The notes beneath the pieces are model-generated. The model saw only the letters and a program-made list of their open reading frames with translations. It made no database searches and was not told the origin of the DNA. A stretch of DNA of 64,000 bases. Origin: Doris montereyensis. Lineage: Eukaryota; Mollusca; Gastropoda; Nudibranchia; Dorididae. Position numbers and translations under genes: made by a program. The first letter of the stretch is position 1; each line of letters starts with the position of its first letter. Positions 33,870 through 45,784 of this stretch are shown one piece after another. Location of the stretch: assembly GCA_037039925.1 (NCBI GenBank), contig JAXRKP010000330.1, positions 76,001 through 140,000 on the forward strand, read 5' to 3'.

Positions 33870-35042
33870 GAAGTGTCTAGCGGGACCCCAAACGGGGTCT
33901 ACATAGCCAACGAGGCTGGGAAGACCACAGAAATATTCTGCTATTTGCGCATGCGTGACTTTGCGTTGTTTCCACCTCCTTCCCTCGAATGACAGAAAAT
34001 GGCGGAGCCGATTCTGTCAGTGGGAGATTATTTCGAAGATTTTGTTGCCTTCAAAACTGTTGTTAACAAGAGGACGGAGTAGCTGAACGAAAAGCCCTGA
34101 CGTAAATTGACGCATAATGACGTAAAAACAACAAAATTGGGGGAACCCCCTGGTATCTCAAAAACTATTCATTTGCGACGGTTTTTAGTGTCAAATTCGT
34201 TTTGGACCACATTTGGGGTCCCCCTAGCCTAATTGTCTAGATGGGCCTCGTTTGGGTCTCCTAGCCTAATTGTCTAGATGGGCCTCGTTTGGGGTCTCCC
34301 TAGCCCTAACTGTCTAGATGGGCCTCGTTTGGGGTCTCCCTAGCCTAATTGTCTAGATGGGCCTCGTTTGGGGTCTCCTAGCCCTAACTGTCTAGATGGG
34401 CCTCGTTTGGGGTCTCCCTAGCCTAACTGTCTAGATGGGCCTCGTTTGGGGTCTCCCTAGCCTAATTGTCTAGATGGGCCTCGTTTGGGGTCTCCATAGC
34501 CTAATTGTCTAGATGGGCCTCGTTTGGGGTCTCCCTAGCCTAATTGTCTAGATGGGCCTCGTTTGGGGTCTCCCTAGCCTAATTGTCTAGATGGACCTCG
34601 TTTGGGGTCTCCTAGCCTAATTGTCTAGATGGGCCTCGTTTGGGGTCTCCTAGCCTAACTGTCTAGATGGGCCTCGTTTGGGGTCTCCCTAGCCTAATTG
34701 TCTAGATGGGCCTCGTTTGGGGTCTCCTAGCCTAACTGTCTAGATGGGCCTCGTTTGGGGTCTCCCTAGCCTAACTGTCTAGATGGGCCTCGTTTGGGGT
34801 CTCCCTAGCTTAACTGTCTAGATGGGCCTCGTTTGGGGTCCCTAGCTTAATTGTCTAGATGGGCCTCGTTTGGGGTCTCCCTAGCCTAATTGTCTAGATG
34901 GGCCTCGTTTGGGGTCCCCCTAGCTGTCTAGATGGGCCTCGTTTGGGGTCTCCTAGCTTAATTGTCTAGATGGGCCTCGTTTGGGGTCTCCCTAGCCTAA
35001 CTGTCTAGGTGGACCCCGTTTGGGGTCTCCCTAGCCTCTTCC
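33870..35042 (+). mobile_element. Mutator-like DNA element with amplified terminal repeat
   Basis: The element is flanked by a perfect 10-bp duplication, ATAAAAATAA (33860-33869 and 35043-35052). The left end contains GTCTAGCGGGACCCCAAACG; the right end, reverse complemented, contains GGCTAGGGAGACCCCAAACG. The two ends align over about 38 bp. Inside, 33999-34082 is a 27-codon frame starting ATGGCGG and reading MAEPILSVGDYFEDFVAFKT. It resembles the first exon of a Mutator-type (ZSWIM-like) transposase, preceded by a GC-rich promoter-like stretch and followed by TGACGTAA motifs. A 10-bp duplication suits Mutator-like elements. The rest is a 39-bp tandem array. Confidence 0.65.
34205..35036. 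repeat. 39-bp array inside the Mutator-like element, about 21 copies
   Basis: Units (GTCTAGATGGGCCTCGTTTG, then GGGTCTCCCTAGCCTAATT) are very homogeneous, with occasional one- or two-base length variants. The last unit is the right terminal repeat itself (GACCCCGTTTGGGGTC), so the array is a tandem amplification of the terminus. Confidence 0.95.
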
Positions 35043-35159
35043 ATAAAAATAACAACAATAATAATACATGTAAAATGTTATAATAATAATAATAATGATA
35101 ATAATAATACAGATGATGGCAGTAATAATAACAATAACATATTTTTAATAATAATACTG

Positions 35160-35215
35160 ATGATGACAACAATAATAATAATAATAATAATAATAATACT
35201 CATAGTATAGAAATT
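35160..35215. repeat. (AAT)n microsatellite
   Basis: Continuation, beyond the Mutator-like insert, of the AAT-rich DNA at 33052-33860. Confidence 0.85.
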
Positions 35216-35294
35216 ACAAATTAATGACACAGCATTTATTGCTTTCTTCTTCTCAATCTCATTTCTGTCTGTTTTAGCAATCTACCACTACCAC

Positions 35295-35800
35295 TACTAC
35301 CAGTCTGTCTATCTATCTATCTATCTATCCATCCATCCATCTATCCATCCATCTATCCATCCATCCATCTATCCATCCATCCATCCATCCGTCTGTCTGT
35401 CTGTCTGTCTACGTTTACATCTACCCACCAGTCTGTCTGTCGTCTGTCTCTGTTATATCTATCTATATACAGGTATATATCATTCTATCTATCAATCTAT
35501 ATATCTATCTGTCTGTCTGTCTATATATCTAACTACAGGTATCTATCATTCTCCCTACCAATTTATATATCTATCTTTCTAATTAAGTATCTATCTATCG
35601 TTCTATCTATCTATCTGTCTTTGTCTGTTTCTATCTATCTTTCTATTTTCCTGTCTCTCTACTCTCTTTCTGCCTACTTGCCTATATATCCATCTATCTT
35701 TCTACCTACCCACCAACATACCTACCAACCTATCTATTTTTCTACCTACCTATCTATATTATAATACATATTTTATCTATCTATCTATTTATCTATCTCC
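35295..35800. repeat. Degenerate (TCTA)n / (TCCA)n / (TCTG)n
   Basis: About 500 bp of tetranucleotide-derived sequence. Confidence 0.9.
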
Positions 35801-35819
35801 GCCGCCCCCCTTTTTTTCA

Positions 35820-35825
35820 CGCACG

Positions 35826-35875
<50 letters not shown>
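35820..35875. repeat. (CA)n microsatellite next to exon 2
   Basis: About 50 bp of CA. On the sense strand of the cysteine-rich gene it is (TG)n, beginning 25-30 bases after the exon 2 donor. Confidence 0.97.
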
Positions 35876-35876
<1 letters not shown>

Positions 35877-35905
35877 TACTTTAAGCTGATTTAACTGATA
35901 CCTAC

Positions 35906-36090
35906 TTGTGCGCCGAGGAAGCGTAAAGCGTGTGAGCGGGGTTATCAAAGGGGCACATGGTGTTGCCAGGGCACAAACAGTTGCTCAACGTTCGTTGCTC
36001 GTGGCAAGTTGTGCCATTGCGCCAGTCTCTGACCATTTCGAAGACATCGCCGCACACTGATCGGCGGGGGCAGGTCTGGTTGTTGTTGCG
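35906..36090 (-). CDS. Secreted cysteine-rich protein gene, exon 2
   Basis: On the - strand, acceptor tttcctgtcctcag and donor GTAGGT bound a 185-bp open exon. It encodes RNNNQTCPRRSVCGDVFEM, VRDWRNGTTCHEQRTLSN and CLCPGNTMCPFDNPAHTLY, ending SSAHK with the last codon split into exon 3. It has six cysteines (C, C, C, CxC, C) and two N-glycosylation sequons (NQT, NGT). The spacing, with a CLCPG turn, resembles the core of small secreted disulfide-rich proteins found in many invertebrates, but I cannot name a family. Starting in phase 0, it can follow exon 1 only if exon 1 has lost one base (see exon 1). Confidence 0.7.
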
Positions 36091-36219
36091 CTGAGGACAG
36101 GAAAGAAAGAAAGAAACTAATGAGCCCACTGCCCACCGTGCAACAAAGGCCAATATCTACATCTCTACTCATTATTTTCATTCTGAAGAATAAAATATCA
36201 TGTTTGTTGAAGTTGGCTT

Positions 36220-36530
36220 GCATATATACATACTATTGTGTACATGTATAATATTAATATAATTATTCGGTTTTGAGTCTTTGCTTGAAGTTAAATATAA
36301 AACAGATCAGGGCATCGTCGGGCTTTGACGGATAGCAGAGTTCCAAATAAAAGGGGTTATGGTTATGGCTATCCTCTTCAATCTAATCTGGAACGTAGGG
36401 CTGCAGTGACACTCCTCCTTCTCACCCTGTTCTGAGCCGCTGTTCTCAGCTCGGCACATGACCCACCTGTTGCCCATGGCCTCCTCTTCAGCAGATCTTT
36501 CTTCATGTCTTTTTCGGTCTCCACCCTTTT
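36220..36530. other. Unassigned DNA, presumed intron 1
   Basis: No supported feature. Confidence 0.3.
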
Positions 36531-36534
36531 CTCT

Positions 36535-36900
36535 TTCTAATAGAGTGGCAGAAGAGTAGAGTGACTGTAGAGTAGAGTGGCTGTAGACAGTAGTAGAGTG
36601 ACAGTAGAGTAGAGTGACTGTAGAGTAGAGTGGCTGTAGAGTAGAGTGGCTGTAGAGTAGAGTGGCAGTAGAGTAGAGTGGCAGTAGAGTAGAGAGTGAC
36701 TGTAGAGTAGAGTGGCTGTAGAGTAGAGTGGCAGTAGAGTAGAGTGACAGTAGAGTAGAGTGACTGTAGTAGAGTAGAGTGACTGTAGAGTAGAGTGGCT
36801 GTAGAGTAGAGTGGCTGTAGAGTAGAGTGTGACTATAGAGTAGAGAGTGGCAGTAGAGTAGAGTGGCTGTAGAGTAGAGTGCCGGTAGAGTGAGTGGCTG
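36535..36900. repeat. 16-bp minisatellite
   Basis: About 22 imperfect copies of GGCTGTAGAGTAGAGT. Long - strand frames (STATLLYSH repeats) are artefacts, since three units make 48 bp. Confidence 0.95.
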
Positions 36901-36904
36901 GTTA

Positions 36905-37600
36905 GTGATGTTGTCATAAGGCTTTCTCAAAGTGTGTCCGATCCAGTCCCACTTCCCCGGGCTATCTCCTGTTTTATGGTATTCTGTTTGCTCTTTTTCC
37001 AGAAGCCGAATTTTTTTTTCTGGTCATCGGATCTTAAGAATGTATCGTACACACTTGTTGAAAATCTGGAGTTTTGTGCTATTTGTCTTTATTTTTTGTC
37101 TAGTCACACGTCATATTTCTGAGCCATAGAGGAGGACAGATTTCACATTTGTATTAAACATACGAATCTTGTTTTGTATGGAGACTTGTGCGTTCTACAG
37201 AAGTCAGAGGCTTGTAAATTCGAATTTTGCTTTGTTGATTTTGCATCATCTCCATCAGTTCCCCATTCTTTTGTGACCACACTGCCAAGGTAGGTGAATT
37301 TTTCTGTTTCCTTGATGACTAGCTCTACCAAGCTAAATTTGTAATTGTATCCTTCTGCTGTTTGTTAAACGCCAGCTGTTCTGTCTTGGTCATGTTGATT
37401 ACAAGGCCAGTTATTCCCACCTCCTCGGTTACTTTTTTCCAATTTTGTCTATGCCTCTTGTTGTCAGTCAGTGAGGAGACCGTGTCACAGAAGACTGATG
37501 TCATCGGCGAAGTTTAGGTATTTGAGTTGTCTCACGAAGGTCCCTTGTACATCTGTTCTATTATCTTCTGTTTGTTTCATCACCCACTCAATAATGATTA
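36905..37600 (-). pseudogene. RTE-like LINE reverse transcriptase fragment
   Basis: The - strand gives VRQLKYLNFADDIS, GLVINMTKTELL, KETEKFTYLGSVVTKEWGTD, IRMFNTNVKSVLLYGSE and LQIFNKCVRYILKIR in alternating frames. This is the C-terminal reverse-transcriptase order of RTE-like elements (FADD, then YLGS, then NVKSVLLYG). It is broken and not functional. Confidence 0.75.
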
Positions 37601-37619
37601 GGAAAAGGGGCTGAAATAG

Positions 37620-38740
37620 AATAGGCGCGTTCAGAGAATTTTGTCTAAGACAGATTTTGTTTCAAAGCAATAGAATTTAATTAAGGATGACAGATTTTGT
37701 TTCAAAGCAATAGAATTTAATTAAGGATGACAGATTGCAGGATGGAACTCCATGAGGGACGTAAGGTGTCAAATTGCGTATGAATTTGAAGGTAAAATAC
37801 TCTCCTCTCCATGGGCGGTCAATGAAGATGTTCCAAAACGGAGATGATGTGATCAGAAAGTTTTGTTTTAGTAATGGCACCGGCCGATTTATTTCGGGAT
37901 CTTTTGAAGTCTTTGGATTATGGTTTTAGGTAGGCCGTGGAGAAGAGACTTGCAGTTACCGTTGTCAAGATGGGTGGTAATTAGGGTATGAACAAAGAGT
38001 TGTGTACACTTTCCATCTAGTAAATGTCTAACACGGAAGATGTTCCTTGAGTTGAGATGGGATCACTGAAAAACCTTTGTTATAAAATGATATGGGTTTG
38101 CATCGGAAAAAATCATCAACATAGAAGTCAATATTTCTAACAACCTTACTACACTCTGTGATGGAATCGTTAAGACACAACGAGTTCAACAGGACATGAT
38201 ATCTTTTCTGTTTGATATTCTAAAAAGTTCAAACTTATCCTCGTGCAACTTGAATTTGTTGTCGGTCATCCATGTCTCGATGTCACCAACACATTTTTCA
38301 ATTATCGTCAGTGGAATTGCTTAAAATTGGGTGTCGTTGGCATTCCAAGTTATGTGACGTGATTATTCTCCAAAGGGTTGACGTGCACAAGGTGATTAGT
38401 ATGGGGCCTAACATAGATCCTTGAGGCACTCAATATTTTATTGGAGGGGCTTCTGATGAAACTTTGTTTATAACGACACATTGCATTTGGTGGCAAAGGT
38501 ATTGCTTAAGCTATTTCGAATCAAAGCTGAATCAGTGACGCTGAAGACATTTTCCAGCATGTCGAAGAGAGCATTGTGGTCTATAGTATCGAATGGCAGC
38601 ACTGAGGTCCAACAGAAGTAAGATAGTATAGCTGTGTTTATCAATGTGTTGGATGAAATCATTGCGGATTTTTAACAATGCCGTGTCGGTGCTGTGCCCA
38701 GACCTATAAGTGGACTGGTTGGGTTCTAACAGATTGTCTC
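37620..38740 (-). pseudogene. Second CR1-like LINE fragment, many indels
   Basis: On the - strand from the right: a tail of the STDTALLKI type, LLLLDLSAA, then FDTIDHNALFDMLENVFSVT, VINKVSSEAPPIKY, VPQGSMLGPILITLCTS and, at the left, FKFIRNLTPYVPHGVPS. The motif order matches CR1-like reverse transcriptase from the palm domain to the C-terminus. A 40-bp tandem duplication (GACAGATTTTGTTTCAAAGC...) lies in its 3' part at 37649-37728. Confidence 0.7.
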
Positions 38741-38794
38741 ATTGTTTACGAAATGAAGTTTAAAGTGGACACAGGGAGATACTTTTTCAACAGA

Positions 38795-39102
<308 letters not shown>

Positions 39103-39109
39103 ACACTCA

Positions 39110-41725
39110 ACTCTATTTAGTTCATGTTGATATTCCCTGGACATCCCTGTTATACTCATTAGCTGCTCTGGTCTTCAATAATAAACATGTTTGGTGAGTA
39201 TGTTTCTTATGCCTGATTACACAATGCAGGAGGCAGCGGGACGGGATCAAGTATGACCTCGGTTACGCGAGGTCGGCCTAGCGATTCTGAAATCGATTTC
39301 TAATGTCAGCGAAATTCTGACCATTGAATATTTGCTATTCATCATTCGATGTTCAAAGTTTTCGGAAATTCCATACCAATAATATTTATTCAAATTCAGA
39401 TCGGCAACGCCAGGTTTCTCTATTTCTGGAACATGTACATCGTGGTGTAGGTCCTACAGAGCAAAATTTGCCTTGGATAGAAACATTTAACGAATAAAGA
39501 AAACAGAAACGGATTTATTTCATTAGGTTTGAATTAGTTCTTGTCAAATTGATATCAGAATTAAAGATTACATTCTCAAGAATTCAATTTTTAAAAATTG
39601 TATTCGGCATATCATATACACATATGTTGAATTCTAACATTTTATCAAATCGTTCAACTCCATTACACATGAGCTGACAGTGACAGTGTCCTGAAGAACA
39701 GGAACAGGAAGCACAAGTACAGAAATAGTTCAAATACGTGAGTAAATTCAACATATTGTTAATCAAGGGAATGTACTCTTTCGTGAGGTAAAATGACAGT
39801 GCCAATCCTCTTCGAAACGTAGATGATAATTTACATAAGCAATCTCTTTACTCAAAGACACAATGCAAACCAAAACAAAACTTTGAAGATCACTGATCTG
39901 ATTCAATAAATAGATAGAGTGGATGCATAGAATAGATATATTTAGGCTGTCAAAACTCAAATTAAGAAATTGTTCCTAGTATGTCGTGTGATACACCACT
40001 GGAAAGAACTTTGTATTGTGAGTACATTGATACCCAAATCATCTTTATACGACAATTTCTAAGAAAATAACGGGGATTTGAAACTTGGCGGAAAAGCGGC
40101 ATTTTTTTGTACTTTCCAAAAGAGTGAAAATATCAGGTTTTGGGACAATCTGGTGTCAGAAATTTGAAAATTACTGAGGTTATACATAGTCTGGTACTGA
40201 GGTAGCCACAGGTTTTTTTAGAACTGTCAATTTCTTTGTTTTGAAATGGTAAGCACACTGAGGTGCCTCGAAAAGCTAAAATGAGTGTTCTTGAACAAGG
40301 TGCCAAAATTCCCCAAAATTGGGATTTTTTTTTAAAATCATTAAAATTGTGTGTGGTCCGTTTGTTAATATATTGACCAATGACACCAAACTAATGACCA
40401 TACCAAGCTCTTGACTTTGAATTTGATACTGACATAAACAAAAACATTGTAAGAAATAAAAGTGTCGGAAGTTGTCATTAATGTCAAGTTATAGTTATAC
40501 ATATGTTGGGTCATTAGAAAATAAACACAATTTTTAAATATTCCCAAAATTTTCATTTCTGACAGAAACAATCACGCCACGTTAAGACGGTCGGGTCTAA
40601 TCGAATGGCGATCGGATCTAAGATGGCGTGATTGTTTTGCTTTTGCTAATAGTAGTAGTAGTACTCACTACGTCCAATCAAGGACACGTGGATGCAAGCA
40701 AAAAAAAGCGCGATTGGGTGTGGTGGGAATGGGTGTACAAATAAATAAATTTAAAAAATGAAATTCTTTTAAAAGGCAATAAAACAAGTCACTCGCGAAC
40801 AATCTGCTTAATTGTGATACGCTGATTCCGAATATCATATTTATTTTACTCTACGATGAGATTTAAGATAAATTTGTCAACCGGTATTAAAACGCTGCCT
40901 AATAAAACATCAAAGGAATGCCGCTTCCTGTGCGGTGAGAGACTGATCGAACGATAAATATCATCTCAAGTCGGCCTGAAGATAATCTGGCTTGTTTTTG
41001 CTATTTACTACACGATCAGTTTTCCCTATTACACGATACGATCCATTGTTAGATGTCTTTAGACGATCGTTAGATGATCGTCACTAAAATCTTCAGATCA
41101 AACAATGCAATCCATCGAGATGTGTAACAAGTACAAGGGCTTTACGTTTGCAGAAATGATACTGACACTAGTGACGCAAGGCTTCTTCTTTATTAGAATG
41201 AGAATACTGAAGGTTTAAAGACAACTAGGTCAGCCGAATGAAGAGTGGCATCGGCATAAGCCCAGATCGCGTCATCCTGACAATAGATTTGGGGCTAGGA
41301 CATCTCAGCACGGCTAGTTCCAGATTTAGGGGGTAGGCATGGCTATGATTGGATCCAATTGAGTGGCGAGAATTAGGCTTCATAGCAGTGTTATAACGTA
41401 AGCTTATCCGTTTTAATTTAGGAGTGTTTCTGTCGATGTTTAGAATACATAAGAGACTGGACGATCCTACTAATACTATTACTATACATGTATAATAATA
41501 CGATAGTTTTTTCACATGCAATATTGCATTGTCTTGTCAGCGAGAGATTTTTTTATTTCATTAGTGTTGCCCTTACAACACCATTCCCTTTATAACGCTA
41601 ATTTACCACTGGCACAACAATTGGCGGCATAACGAGATTTGAGTGTACATTGTTTGGGCAGATTTAACTTTCCCCCGCTGTTTGTAAATGTAGATACTTT
41701 ACATTGCCATTTCCTTTAACGAGGT
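39110..41725. other. Mostly unique DNA, presumed intron 1 of the cysteine-rich gene
   Basis: No confirmed exon. It holds a 14-bp inverted repeat at 40566-40637 and one low-confidence - strand candidate exon at 39584-39690 (HCHCQLMCNG; see findings). Confidence 0.4.
40566..40637. repeat. Perfect 14-bp inverted repeat with 44-bp spacer
   Basis: AAACAATCACGCCA (40566-40579) and TGGCGTGATTGTTT (40624-40637) are exact reverse complements. The spacer contains two TCTAA-bearing repeats. Confidence 0.85.
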
Positions 41726-41732
41726 TTGATTT

Positions 41733-42135
<403 letters not shown>

Positions 42136-42149
42136 GTGAGTTCAATCTA

Positions 42150-43194
42150 GACCTATATAATATCATTGCCAGTGCTACTGTTATCACAGGAATCCCTTTT
42201 CGTCGCATGCCGTACTTCCACTAGACTGTTCCATTTGGCATTTTTTACTGAGTTCGTCAAATACAATTATTATTTACATCGGTTACCGACAACAATGAGA
42301 TAACAATCAACAGGTCTTTAAATTGATTCCTCTTTCTGGGACGCTTTTTTAATAACTTCCATGTTTACTTTAAAAGTGAAACAATATCTAATTTGGCTCA
42401 TTATAATCTTACATTTTAAAGAAATACTGAGAATCCCCCACCATGATGAACGTGTCCAAATAGATCTAGATCTAGAAATATTTGTTTCTTACCGATTCAA
42501 GTTGAGTTAACTAGACCTAGATCTAGATCTAGAACAAAATCTCGTAAAACTGATGGCTATTAGATTTTGCTCGAAAAAAACTTTTCAACCGTTGGCGGGG
42601 CGCTGGCTTGCAGTTTGGAGTAACGGTTGAGAGTGGGGTCGTTTGAAATGCTCGCAAAAACGTTTCATAGCTTTGAACTTTGAGCGCAATGAAATTTTAG
42701 CATGCACAAGAAAAACGATTTGTCTTTCTAGTGATACAGATATGTCCTCGAAAATATGAATACAAAACTTATGTTTTCGAACATTTATTATCTTCAATCA
42801 AAATTGTTCTTCCTAAAAAAAGAACTAGATCTTAAGTCGTAGGCAGATTAACACTACTTGTTTATTTTGATACCACACATAACTAGACCTAGATCTAGAT
42901 CTAGACGTTTTTGTCAAGGTGTAATTGTAATGAATACGAGCTGGTATTTGTGAGTCACGGTGTAACCGTGTGACGAAAAGCACAAAATGCGTCTTTTTTT
43001 AAAGAACAAAAACAAGGCACATTGGCGTTCAAAGTGAGTTTAAGTGTTATCAAAACGATAGAAAAATTAACAATATAAAATGTGTCTAGGTTTGATTACT
43101 TTTCATGATGTGAGAAGATAAATGTGTAGATCTAGTTTTCTTAATTCCGCGCCCTCTCGACAAAAATAAAGGCATGTTTTGACAGACAGCCTAA
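42150..43194. other. Unassigned AT-rich DNA with CTAGATCTAGATC patches
   Basis: Hexamer patches at 42460-42475, 42515-42533 and 42883-42905. A scrap at 42560-42645 resembles reversed SINE-A (TTTTGCTCGAAAAAAACTTT then CAACCGTTGG). No coding signal. Confidence 0.4.
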
Positions 43195-43203
43195 TAAATA
43201 ATA

Positions 43204-43716
43204 GGGTGGCGGTTTTTTCACGACCTGTCGTGGATCTACCTTTCAAGCGTAAATTCACGACCCATTCCAGGGGATAGTGGTTGGCCTCGTTTTTAATTAA
43301 CTTGTTTTTGCTGGCAATTGTTTTTGACGACTTCTTGCTGAAGACATACTTCTCGCCACAGTATGCCTTAAATGTAGAGTTAAAGTCGGCATACGATGGA
43401 AAAAACATCACCAACTTTAAAAGAAGGCTCCTCAAAAGGGATAACCTCATCTATTGTCGCGGCCATGCAAAAAATAGGCCGTATTATGACTCGCCTAGAC
43501 AATAACTGGACTGGACTAGGCCTATAGCCTAGTGTTTAGACTTAGGTGCCTCGACAAAGGCTAGGCTAGGCCTATTGTGATTGTGACGATAGACCTAGAT
43601 TTTTTTTAGATCTAGAGCCAGTCCCGCCACGCAGCAAAGTCAGTGGCTGTCGCTGATTGGTCAGAACTCAATGAGTCGTGAATTTACTCTTCACGGTCGT
43701 GAAAAAACATTATCCC
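43204..43716. mobile_element. Mutator-like nonautonomous element with 9-bp target duplication
   Basis: A 513-bp element flanked by TAAATAATA at 43195-43203 and 43717-43725. The left end begins GGGTGGCGGTTTTTTCACGA; the right end, reverse complemented, begins GGGATAATGTTTTTTCACGA. The inverted similarity extends inward through GTAAATTCACGAC and CATT on both sides, about 65 bp. On the - strand the interior reads FPSYADFNSTFKAYCGEKYV and HYPLEWVVNLRLKG, resembling the N-terminal domain of ZSWIM/Mutator-type transposases. No complete transposase remains. Confidence 0.7.
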
Positions 43717-43786
43717 TAAATAATATTAGATTGAAGAACAGTGCTGGACAGATATCTATATATAAATAGATAAATCAGATCGATCG

Positions 43787-43859
43787 ATACATACATACAT
43801 ACATACATACATACATACATACATACATACATACATACATACATACATACATACATACA

Positions 43860-43888
<29 letters not shown>
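43787..43888. repeat. (ATAC)n microsatellite
   Basis: About 25 copies of ACAT. Confidence 0.97.
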
Positions 43889-43890
<2 letters not shown>

Positions 43891-44002
43891 TAATTAGATC
43901 TATATAGATACATAGACAAATAAATAATTAATATATAATTAGATCCTTGAATAGAGATAGAGATAGATAGATAGATAGAGCATGAGTGAGAGAGGGAGAG
44001 AA

Positions 44003-44234
<232 letters not shown>

Positions 44235-44239
44235 TCTTG

Positions 44240-44690
44240 TGGTCTTATACTTAAAGTTAAAGTTTAAGAAATTGGAGAGTTTTGAATATTTGATTACTTG
44301 AATGTCTAGGCCTGGAAGAAACTTTCCCGTTTTTTAAATAATATATAATTTTCCCTTTTTCTTTTTTGTCTTTCTGTCTGTCTGTTTTGGTGAGTGCTTG
44401 TGCGTGTATGCGCGCACACGTGTGTGTGTGTGTGTGTGGGGGTGTGTCTGTTTACTTGATCGTCACTCTATGCATTATTGTATATCGTCCTCTCGCGTTG
44501 GTCTTTGATCATAATGCTCGTCAGAACATAATTATAAGTACATGTAGTTAGTATGAGTTTTTCAAACAAGTCTACTTAACATGGTATGTTTCATTTATGC
44601 AAAAGTATCCTACAAATCGGCACTATAATTATAGACTTTGATCAATGGCAATTTTTTAAATGATAGTACCGGTATTGTTCCATGTTTTGA
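44240..44690. other. Unassigned DNA
   Basis: No feature apart from a short (GT)n at 44418-44440. Confidence 0.3.
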
Positions 44691-45420
44691 CTTCATTTAT
44701 CCCTACGTATCATTTGTACTATTTTACCATATCATCTAGATTTTGAAACATGTTGTTTAATATAGTATCCTTGTATCGTTGGTTTATATAAAGTACATTG
44801 TGTCATTGTTGTACTAGTCTATTATGAAACATGTTTAATATAGTATCCTTGTATCGTTGGTTTATATAAAGTACATTGTGTCATTGTTGTACTAGTCTAT
44901 TATGAAACATGTTGTTTAATATAGTATCCTTGTATCGTTGGTTTATATAAAGTACATTGTGTCATTGTTGTACTAGTCTATTATGAAACATGTTTAATAT
45001 AGTATCCTTGTATCGTTGGTTTATATAAAGTACATTGTGTCATTGTTGTACTAGTCTATTATGAAACATGTTGTTTAATATAGTATCATTGTATAGTTGG
45101 TTTATATAAAGTACATTGTGTCATTGTTGTACTAGTCTATTATGAAACACGTTGGGGTTTTTTATTATAGAGTATCCTTATTGTATGATACGTGGGTTTA
45201 TATCAATTACATTGTATCATTATTGTACTAGTCTATTATAAAACATGTTGTTGTTTTTTATATAGTATCCTTGTTGTATGATACGTTGGTTTATATAAAG
45301 TACATTGTGTCATTATTGTACGGTACTAGTCTATTATGAAACATGTTGGGGTTTTTTATATAGTAGATCTATCCTTATTGTATGATACGTTGGTTTATAA
45401 ACAAATTTTTAAAAATCAAT
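44690..45420. repeat. 78-81-bp satellite, about eight copies
   Basis: Units contain TAGTATCCTTGTATCGTTGG, TTTATATAAAGTACATTGTG and TCATTGTTGTACTAGTCTAT. The first copies alternate between 78 and 81 bp by presence or absence of GTT; copies after 45150 diverge. Confidence 0.93.
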
Positions 45421-45600
45421 ATTTTACTAGTTTGTAATGAATGAAGTGTGTTGTTTCGTAACCTATCCTCATCTGCATCCTATATGTACTATTATAACTA
45501 TCCGTATTCACATATGTTATCTTTACCACCCAACAACAACAAAAACAACAACATCATTTAACGACTGGTGCCTGGAATGAAGCAGGGGCATGAGACTCAC

Positions 45601-45738
45601 CCAAATTGGTCCAATTATTCCCACACGGCGTAACAGCGGCACACCATCAAGGCTAGGCAGGGCAGGAGCAGAATCCACTTGGCGGCCATGTTTTATTAGG
45701 CACGGTATTAGGGTCAAATGGCGACTTTCGGCTCTTAT
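45601..45738 (-). CDS. Secreted cysteine-rich protein gene, exon 1 with signal peptide
   Basis: On the - strand, acceptor ctgtatttcag is followed by about 50 bp of 5' UTR and ATG at 45689 in a good context (aaaacATGG). The start encodes MAAKWILLLPCLALMVCRCY and AVW, a classic signal peptide (short basic n-region, leucine-rich core, small residues at the likely cleavage site). Printed as is, the frame meets TAA after AVWE. The donor GTGAGT (45600-45595) leaves 89 coding bases, but exon 2 needs a multiple of three. A single missing base, most simply in the GGG at the VWG/E position, would remove the stop and restore the phase together. The promoter must lie above 45738, beyond at least one further non-coding exon. 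Confidence 0.6.
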
Positions 45739-45784
45739 CTGAAATACAGAAAGTCAACTCGTTTTGTTTTTACAGGTACCCGGG

